Source of the DNA: an uncultured Luminiphilus sp.
GTDB lineage: Bacteria > Pseudomonadota > Gammaproteobacteria > Pseudomonadales > Halieaceae
Assembly (NCBI GenBank): GCA_905479205.1
Contig: CAJQLP010000157.1
Span: 1-32,761 of the forward strand
DNA length: 32,761 nt
Direction of reading: 5' to 3'
Shown here: positions 27,273 through 32,761 of the stretch, one piece after another
How the letters are laid out: each line of letters starts with the position of its first letter
How positions within the stretch are numbered: the first letter of the stretch is position 1
Notes under the pieces: generated by a model
What the model saw: the letters and a program-made list of their open reading frames with translations, nothing else
Database searches by the model: none
Told to the model about the DNA's origin: nothing
Program-made: the position numbers and the translations under genes

Positions 27273-27295
27273 GTAGCACATCGCTTTACTACAAT
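27268..27295 (+). promoter_or_regulatory. probable promoter of the CRP-like gene
   Basis: TTGGCG (27268-27273, 4 of 6), 16 bases and TACAAT (27290-27295, 5 of 6). Predicted start near 27302, a leader of about 72 bases. The -35 box is formed by the right arm of the palindrome. The facing minus-strand box TTGGCA (5 of 6) has only a weak -10 (CATGAT, spacer 19). Confidence 0.45.
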
Positions 27296-27373
27296 CTTAT
27301 TTTGGGGATAGGCGCACAGGCATGTTTGGGTTAGTATCACCCCCAACGTTGAACGTGAAAGGGCACAATATCA

Positions 27374-28021
27374 ATGCTGGATCAAGTGGAAATATTTCAC
27401 GGCTTAAAAGCCGACGAATTGCAAGCGCTGGACGCTACCAGTTCAACCCGCTCATTCCCCAAAAACACTGTTGTGATTCACGAAAACGATCCTGCAGACT
27501 CACTGTTTGTTATCGAGAGCGGTAAAGTAAAAGTCTACTGCAGCGACAAGAACGGTAAAGAGTTCATCATGAATACGCTTGGCCCTGGCGATTATTTTGG
27601 CGAGCTTGCACTGCTAGATGATTCCACGCGCTCTGCCTCGGTGAGAACAGTTGAAAAATCTGACTTTCGTATCGTCATGAAGGAAGATTTTAACCGCGTA
27701 TTGGATGATCACCCCAATATCACTCGCCAACTAATCAGTAACCTTGCTGGTCGTGTTCGTAAGCTGACCGCAGACGTTAAAAGCTTGGCTTTGCAGGATG
27801 TTTATGGCCGCGTAGCTAACGTGCTCATGGATTTGTCCGAAGAGCGAGGCGATGGCACTTTGTTTATCCCGGAGAAGCTGACCCAGCAAGATATTGCAGA
27901 CCGTGTTGGTGCATCTCGTGAAATGGTTGCTCGCATATTGAAAGACCTGACCATTGGCGAGTACATTCGTTTTGAGGGGCGACATATCATTATCAATACT
28001 CGGCTACCTGCGAAGTACTAA
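27374..28021 (+). CDS. CRP/FNR-family cyclic-nucleotide-type transcription regulator
   Basis: 215 residues: cyclic-nucleotide-binding barrel (1-110), dimer helix (about 115-145), winged helix-turn-helix (about 165-210). The phosphate-binding cassette is complete: E77, R86 and S87 (YFGELALLDDSTRSASV) match E72, R82 and S83 of E. coli CRP. Gap-free alignment over the dimer helix puts L131 and T132 where CRP has T127 and S128, so the adenine contact made by T127 is lost. The recognition helix ASREMVARILKDL keeps the Arg-Glu...Arg that reads TGTGA. It lacks the N-terminal cysteine cluster of FNR. Divergent from the cyclase, with a shared regulatory gap of 162 bases. Confidence 0.93.
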   Translation: MLDQVEIFHGLKADELQALDATSSTRSFPKNTVVIHENDPADSLFVIESGKVKVYCSDKNGKEFIMNTLGPGDYFGELALLDDSTRSASVRTVEKSDFRIVMKEDFNRVLDDHPNITRQLISNLAGRVRKLTADVKSLALQDVYGRVANVLMDLSEERGDGTLFIPEKLTQQDIADRVGASREMVARILKDLTIGEYIRFEGRHIIINTRLPAKY

Positions 28022-28035
28022 AGCCGGCATTTTCT

Positions 28036-28057
28036 GAGGCAGCCGCCTTGCTGCCTC
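28036..28057. other. 8-bp hairpin between convergent genes
   Basis: GAGGCAGC (28036-28043) and GCTGCCTC (28050-28057) pair perfectly with a CGCCTT loop. It lies between the ends of the CRP-like gene (plus) and xseA (minus). Neither side has a T-run, so it is more likely a 3'-end stabiliser or a Rho-linked boundary than an intrinsic terminator. Confidence 0.5.
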
Positions 28058-28092
28058 GAGTAACACTTTAGCGACGCCGTTAAGCACAGCAT

Positions 28093-29457
28093 TTATTCTT
28101 TGTCGGGTGTGATGTCCTCAACGCGTACCCCAATCTCTCCCTGATGAATTCGTATATTTAAGCGCTCACTGAGGGTCAACTGCGAGGCGTCTCTCACTAA
28201 CTCGCCGCTCTGCGTTTGTACAATGGCATAACCGCGAGAAAGGGTATTAGTGGGTCCTAGGCCGTTTAAAAGCCGCTCATACTGCGCAATAGATTGACGA
28301 TGGCGCGCCAGTTTCTGAGTCATCTGCTGAGAAAGAGCGCTTCGATGCGCGTTGAGTTCTTGTTTGCGTTGTTTAACAGTTGCAATCGGGTGACAACGAA
28401 GCAGGCGTGAGTTTAGCGTTTTGAGCTGTTGGTGTTGCTGCTGAAGCTTCAGCTGGAGTGCTACCTTAAGACGTCGCTCGCTCTCATCAACTCGCTGGCG
28501 TTGCTGCTGCACGCTCGCGGAAGGGTTGCGTAATCGAGCGTGCATATGCGCTATCCCCTGTCGGTGAAGGCGTATTTTTTGCAGCATTGTCTGTGTAAGC
28601 CGCCGCCCTGCAACGTCAAATTGTTGCATCCATTCGGACTGATCTATGCTCACCAGTTCTGCCGCCGCAGAGGGTGTTGCCGCACGCTGATCCGCGGTGA
28701 AATCAGCAATACTGAAATCGACTTCATGGCCTACGGCGGATACCGTGGGGATAATACTTGCTGCGATACTCCGAGCGACTTGCTCATCGTTAAAAGCCCA
28801 CAGATCCTCTAGCGAGCCGCCGCCGCGACCGATTATGAGGACATCTAAAGGGAGATCGCCCGCGCTATGTAGCAGATTTGCCTGGCGAATTGCTCGGCAC
28901 AAGGCTTCAGGCGCATCGGCGCCTTGCACAGGGACCGGGAATAGAAAAACTTCTGTCATCGGACTGCGGCGAGCCAGCACACTCAATATGTCATGCAGCG
29001 CAGCACCTGTCGCTGATGTAATAACTCCGACGCGGCGCGCGGCAGGGGGTAGCGAGGCTTTTCGTGAGGCATCAAACAGGCCTTCAGCCTGCAGTTTGTT
29101 TTTGAGTTGTTCGAAGGCTAGCTGTAAAGCGCCATCCCCCGCGGGCTCTAGATGCTGAACAACCAACTGAAACTCACCGCGGCCTTCGTACAGGGTCACT
29201 CGCGCCCGTATTTTGACGCTATCGCCTTTGCCAGGCCTTACTTTGACGCGACTATTGGCGCCTCTGAACATGGCGCAGCGAACTTGAGCACTGGCATCCT
29301 TTAAGGTGAAGTACCAGTGTCCCGAGCTGGCAGCAGTGAAATCGCCAATCTCTCCTTCAACCCGCACCTGATCGAAATGCGCTTCCAAAAGGTTTTTTGC
29401 GTCTCTCGCGAGTTCGCTAACACTGAGGGCGGGGACTGTTTGAGGAGAGCCAAGCAT
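28093..29457 (-). CDS. xseA: exodeoxyribonuclease VII large subunit
   Basis: XseA with several XseB subunits degrades single-stranded DNA from both ends. The 454 residues show the N-terminal OB fold (about 9-100, '[22 protein letters not shown]'), the catalytic core with '[18 protein letters not shown]', 'PVPVQGADA', '[21 protein letters not shown]' and '[29 protein letters not shown]', a long helical coiled region (about 290-390) and the 'LSRGYAIV' end. Length is normal. Divergent from guaB with 87 bases between, the usual gammaproteobacterial order. Confidence 0.96.
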   Translation of the reverse strand: MLGSPQTVPALSVSELARDAKNLLEAHFDQVRVEGEIGDFTAASSGHWYFTLKDASAQVRCAMFRGANSRVKVRPGKGDSVKIRARVTLYEGRGEFQLVVQHLEPAGDGALQLAFEQLKNKLQAEGLFDASRKASLPPAARRVGVITSATGAALHDILSVLARRSPMTEVFLFPVPVQGADAPEALCRAIRQANLLHSAGDLPLDVLIIGRGGGSLEDLWAFNDEQVARSIAASIIPTVSAVGHEVDFSIADFTADQRAATPSAAAELVSIDQSEWMQQFDVAGRRLTQTMLQKIRLHRQGIAHMHARLRNPSASVQQQRQRVDESERRLKVALQLKLQQQHQQLKTLNSRLLRCHPIATVKQRKQELNAHRSALSQQMTQKLARHRQSIAQYERLLNGLGPTNTLSRGYAIVQTQSGELVRDASQLTLSERLNIRIHQGEIGVRVEDITPDKE

Positions 29458-29477
29458 CTGAAATTATTGCCTTTTTA

Positions 29478-29506
29478 TTTACCGAGCCACGCATTGAGGC
29501 TATACT
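29478..29506 (+). promoter_or_regulatory. probable guaB promoter
   Basis: TTTACC (29478-29483), a 17-base spacer and TATACT (29501-29506) lie 39 bases before the guaB ATG. The stretch TATACTACGCA is shared with the ffh promoter. Stringent control is known for guaBA in E. coli, but the discriminator here is only moderately GC-rich. Confidence 0.6.
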
Positions 29507-29544
29507 ACGCAGTCTACCAGACTCTAATCTCAATGAGGCCTTTC

Positions 29545-31014
29545 ATGCTCAGAATTGCTCAGGAAGCACTGACTTTTGACGACGTATTGCTGCAGCCTGG
29601 CTATTCAGAGGTGACTGCAAAAGACGTGTCTCTGGCGACGCGGCTAACCCGTAACATTCCTATGAACATACCACTCGCGTCCGCCGCCATGGACACAGTC
29701 ACTGAGGCCCGGCTTGCGATAGCCCTGGCACAGGAAGGTGGCATCGGAATCATCCACAAAAACATGACGATTGCCGAGCAGGCAGAACAAGTGCGCCGGG
29801 TTAAAAAGTTTGAGAGCGGCGTTGTTAAAGACCCGATTACGATTCAAGACACAGCATCACTTGACGAGCTTATTGCATTGACAAAAGCGAAGGGGATTTC
29901 AGGTTTGCCTGTGTTGCGTGGCACTGACTTGGTCGGCATTGTTACGCGGCGAGATCTCCGCTTTGAAACCGATTTAAATCAGCCCGTATCGGCCATTATG
30001 ACGCCAAAAGAGCGTTTAGTGACCGTTCGAGAGGGCGCTCCCTCCGACGAGGTTCAGCGTCTGCTGCATCAGCACAGAATTGAAAAGATCTTGGTAGTGA
30101 ATGACGCTTTTGATCTCTGCGGCATGATAACGGTCAAGGATTTCGATAAGGCCGAGAATTTTCCTCTAGCGTGTAAAGACAGCCAAGGCCGATTGCGCGT
30201 TGGTGCGTCAGTCGGAACCAGCGCAGACACCGACGATCGAGTTGAGGCGCTGATTCAAGCAGGCGTTGACGTTCTCGTCGTAGATACAGCTCACGGGCAC
30301 TCCAAGAACGTTATTGAGCGCGTGCGAAAAATCAAAGCGAACTATCAAGGGGTCGATGTTATTGGCGGCAACATCGCCACCGGCGAAGCGGCTCTTGCAC
30401 TTTATGAAGCTGGAGCGGACGGTGTCAAAGTCGGTATTGGCCCAGGGTCAATCTGTACAACGCGAATTGTTACGGGAACGGGTGTGCCCCAAATTACGGC
30501 TATTTCTAATGTTGTCGCAGCTTTAGGTGATCGCGACATTACGGTTATTGCCGATGGTGGTATTCGTTTTTCAGGGGATATAGCCAAGGCGATTGTTGCT
30601 GGCGCACATTCGGTCATGATGGGCAGCATGCTGGCAGGTACCGAAGAGGCACCCGGTGAAGTCGAGCTTTATCAGGGGAGAACCTATAAAGCGTACCGTG
30701 GCATGGGCTCGATTGGCGCAATGGCACAAAACCAAGGATCATCTGACCGATACTTTCAAGATGCGAGTGCCGGGTCTGAGAAATTAGTGCCCGAGGGTAT
30801 TGAAGGGCGCGTGCCTTATAAGGGCCCTGTCGGGTCCATTATCCACCAGCTAATGGGTGGTGTTCGTTCTGCAATGGGCTATGCCGGCTGCGCCGATATG
30901 ACCTCTATGCGTACTAAGCCTGAGTTTGTTCGCGTAACGTCTGCAGGTATGTCCGAATCGCACGTGCACGATGTTTCGATCACCAAGGAAGCACCCAACT
31001 ACCCGGTTCGCTGA
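29545..31014 (+). CDS. guaB: inosine-5'-monophosphate dehydrogenase
   Basis: Oxidises IMP to XMP with NAD, the entry to GMP synthesis. The 489 residues match E. coli GuaB throughout: [20 protein letters not shown], a CBS pair at about 93-205, 'VVDTAHGHS', the NAD/IMP loop with catalytic C304 ([15 protein letters not shown]), '[17 protein letters not shown]', '[14 protein letters not shown]' and the flap around 'SSDRYFQ' and '[12 protein letters not shown]'. The frame is open far upstream and through an ATG at 29533, but the family start and a GAGG 6 bases before it set ATG 29545. It is 26 bases before guaA. Confidence 0.98.
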   Translation: MLRIAQEALTFDDVLLQPGYSEVTAKDVSLATRLTRNIPMNIPLASAAMDTVTEARLAIALAQEGGIGIIHKNMTIAEQAEQVRRVKKFESGVVKDPITIQDTASLDELIALTKAKGISGLPVLRGTDLVGIVTRRDLRFETDLNQPVSAIMTPKERLVTVREGAPSDEVQRLLHQHRIEKILVVNDAFDLCGMITVKDFDKAENFPLACKDSQGRLRVGASVGTSADTDDRVEALIQAGVDVLVVDTAHGHSKNVIERVRKIKANYQGVDVIGGNIATGEAALALYEAGADGVKVGIGPGSICTTRIVTGTGVPQITAISNVVAALGDRDITVIADGGIRFSGDIAKAIVAGAHSVMMGSMLAGTEEAPGEVELYQGRTYKAYRGMGSIGAMAQNQGSSDRYFQDASAGSEKLVPEGIEGRVPYKGPVGSIIHQLMGGVRSAMGYAGCADMTSMRTKPEFVRVTSAGMSESHVHDVSITKEAPNYPVR

Positions 31015-31040
31015 AGCCGAGTCTCGCCATCGAGGGCACC

Positions 31041-32618
31041 GTGACAACAGATATTCATAAGCACCGCATCCTGATACTTGATTTTGGGTCTCAGTACACT
31101 CAGCTTATAGCGCGCCGCGTGCGTGAAGTGGGCGTGTTTAGCGAGATTCATCCCTGGGATATATCCAAGGAAGACATCCTAGCGTTCGCCCCTAGTGGCA
31201 TCATTCTGTCAGGTGGTCCGGAGTCTGTGACCGACGCCGATTCTCCTCGTGCTCCTAGCGTTGTCTTTCAGTTAGATGTGCCCGTGCTGGGTATCTGTTA
31301 CGGCATGCAAACTATGGCCGTGCAAATGGGCGGTGTTGTCGAAGCCTCTGACACCTCTGAGTTTGGCTACGCAAAGATTCGCAAAACGCTTGAAGGCGGC
31401 TTGCTACACGATATCTCGGACCATCTTGATGAGAGCGGTAACATCTTGCTCGATGTGTGGATGAGCCACGGGGATAAGGTCTCAAAACTGCCCGAAGACT
31501 TTGAGCTGATTGCCGCTACCGACAGCTGCCCCATTGCAGGCATGGCGCACAGAGAGAAGCCTTGGTTTGGTATTCAGTTCCACCCTGAAGTGACTCATAC
31601 GTTGCAAGGTACCCGTATCTTTGAGCATTTCGTGCTCGAGCTTTGTGGCTGTGAGGCGCTTTGGACGCCTGCAAATATTGTCGAAGATGCCATTGAAAAA
31701 GTCCGTGCACAGGTGGGTAGTGATCGCGTGCTGCTCGGTTTGTCAGGCGGGGTTGACTCTTCTGTGGTAGCTGCTCTTCTACATCGCGCCATTGGTGACC
31801 AGTTAACTTGCGTCTTCGTCGACAATGGTTTGTTACGTCTCAATGAAGGCGATCAAGTCATGGATATGTTCGCGAAGAATATGGGTGTTAAGGTGATTCG
31901 CGCAGACGCCGAAGAGCGATTTTTAAATCGCTTAGAGGGGGAGAGTGACCCAGAAGCGAAGCGTAAAATTATTGGCAACACGTTTATCGATGTGTTCGAC
32001 GAAGAAGCAACCAAAATCACCGATGTTAAATGGCTTGCTCAAGGCACTATTTATCCCGATGTGATTGAATCTGCAGGCTCGAAAACGGGTAAAGCTCACG
32101 TCATCAAATCCCATCATAACGTCGGTGGGTTGCCTGACGATATGGCGTTAGAATTGGTCGAGCCGTTACGCGAATTATTCAAAGACGAAGTCCGGCGGAT
32201 AGGTTTAGAGCTTGGTTTGCCGGCAGATATGGTGTTCCGTCATCCTTTCCCCGGTCCCGGTTTAGGCGTGCGTATCTTGGGCGAGGTAAAGAAAGAGTAT
32301 GCGGAGCTACTTCGTAGAGCCGACGCTATATTTATTGAAGAACTCCGTAACTCCGGGTGGTATGACAAGACCAGTCAGGCCTTCGCCGTCTTTCTACCCG
32401 TCAAGTCAGTTGGGGTCGTGGGTGATGGTCGCCGATACGAGTGGGTCATTGCCATCCGTGCCGTGCAAACAGTGGATTTCATGACCGCCCGCTGGGCCCA
32501 TCTGCCCTATGAGCTGCTCGAAACCGTGTCTAATCGCATCATCAATGAAATCTCGGGTATTTCGCGCGTGACTTACGATATTTCAGGCAAACCCCCTGCA
32601 ACGATTGAGTGGGAATAG
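31041..32618 (+). CDS. guaA: GMP synthase (glutamine-hydrolysing)
   Basis: Turns XMP into GMP with ATP and glutamine. The 525 residues, the same length as in E. coli, comprise the class I glutamine amidotransferase (C86 in GICYGMQ, H181 and E183 in FHPEV), the ATP-pyrophosphatase with PP-loop SGGVDSS (235-241), and the dimerisation domain with '[17 protein letters not shown]' and the terminal '[14 protein letters not shown]'. Start is GTG 31041, which matches the family start ([20 protein letters not shown]). Second gene of guaBA. Confidence 0.98.
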   Translation: MTTDIHKHRILILDFGSQYTQLIARRVREVGVFSEIHPWDISKEDILAFAPSGIILSGGPESVTDADSPRAPSVVFQLDVPVLGICYGMQTMAVQMGGVVEASDTSEFGYAKIRKTLEGGLLHDISDHLDESGNILLDVWMSHGDKVSKLPEDFELIAATDSCPIAGMAHREKPWFGIQFHPEVTHTLQGTRIFEHFVLELCGCEALWTPANIVEDAIEKVRAQVGSDRVLLGLSGGVDSSVVAALLHRAIGDQLTCVFVDNGLLRLNEGDQVMDMFAKNMGVKVIRADAEERFLNRLEGESDPEAKRKIIGNTFIDVFDEEATKITDVKWLAQGTIYPDVIESAGSKTGKAHVIKSHHNVGGLPDDMALELVEPLRELFKDEVRRIGLELGLPADMVFRHPFPGPGLGVRILGEVKKEYAELLRRADAIFIEELRNSGWYDKTSQAFAVFLPVKSVGVVGDGRRYEWVIAIRAVQTVDFMTARWAHLPYELLETVSNRIINEISGISRVTYDISGKPPATIEWE

Positions 32619-32677
32619 CAGGGCGCCACTCACCTACTGAAGAATAGCTGCGTTAAAACACGCCGGTGCATGGTAAT

Positions 32678-32761
32678 TTAGGCGTCCTCTATTTCAGTGA
32701 ATTGGTTCGGCGCAAGCATTACAGCAACCGCGTCTATCGTTGATGCAAAACCACAACCAAA
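32678..32761 (-). CDS. possible 3' end of a gene entering from beyond the window
   Basis: On the minus strand a frame is open from the window edge to a TAA (32680-32678), 27 codons: FGCGFASTIDAVAVMLAPNQ then FTEIEDA. Composition looks protein-like, and a gene convergent with guaA would fit. It is too short to identify, and an open frame of this length can occur by chance. Confidence 0.3.
   Translation of the reverse strand, partial: FGCGFASTIDAVAVMLAPNQFTEIEDA

Noticed and set aside
27212-27346. N-terminal extension of the cyclase to an ATG at 27346
   Set aside because: The extra 45 residues cover the divergent promoter region and the palindrome and are unlike the rest; a TTG with a good ribosome binding site at 27211 explains the start.

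Overview
This window is a stretch of ordinary, chromosomal, gene-dense bacterial DNA. Gene order and protein sequences point to a gammaproteobacterium: queA-tgt, ffh divergent from ypjD/corB, rpsP-rimM-trmD-rplS, xerD-dsbC, hom-thrC-recJ-prfB-lysS and xseA divergent from guaB-guaA. An OM60/NOR5-type (Halieaceae) marine lineage is my guess from the general look of the proteins; nothing in the window proves it. There is no rRNA, CRISPR array, insertion sequence or prophage. One tRNA gene is present.

Layout. 1-3602 is the accessory part: the 3' end of a LysE-type exporter, a 33-residue single-helix membrane protein on the minus strand, a DUF2490-type outer-membrane beta-barrel protein, a small acidic/helical protein, and two secreted proteins of unknown function that form an operon behind a perfect CRP-type operator (TGTGA-N6-TCACA, 2293-2308). 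3641-3774 is tRNA-Leu(CAA) with its own promoter. 3879-7164 holds a small protein with an acidic tail, a terminator, then queA, tgt, a gamma carbonic anhydrase and a DUF1289 protein. 7178-9344 is corB and a CcsA/YpjD-like membrane protein, divergent from ffh. 9462-13026 is ffh and the ribosomal operon rpsP-rimM-trmD-rplS, closed by a strong terminator. 13170-23276 runs in one direction: xerD, dsbC, alaC, hom, thrC, recJ, prfB (with the classical +1 programmed frameshift) and lysS. 23326-28021 is a signalling island. 28093-32618 is xseA, divergent from guaB-guaA.

The signalling island is the most interesting part. A lipoprotein gene overlaps tail-to-tail with a three-gene minus-strand operon: a class III nucleotide cyclase carrying its own receiver domain and an H-box-like segment, a single-domain response regulator, and a hybrid-free membrane histidine kinase. 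Divergent from it is a CRP-family regulator. The cyclase has Glu at the purine-selecting position where adenylyl cyclases have Lys, and the CRP protein has Leu where E. coli CRP has Thr127, the residue that touches adenine. Its DNA-reading helix keeps the Arg-Glu...Arg set that reads TGTGA, and such a site lies in front of the secreted-protein pair at 2399-3602. A cyclic-nucleotide circuit (kinase, receivers, cyclase, CRP-like protein, target operon), possibly using cGMP, is a testable inference from these facts.
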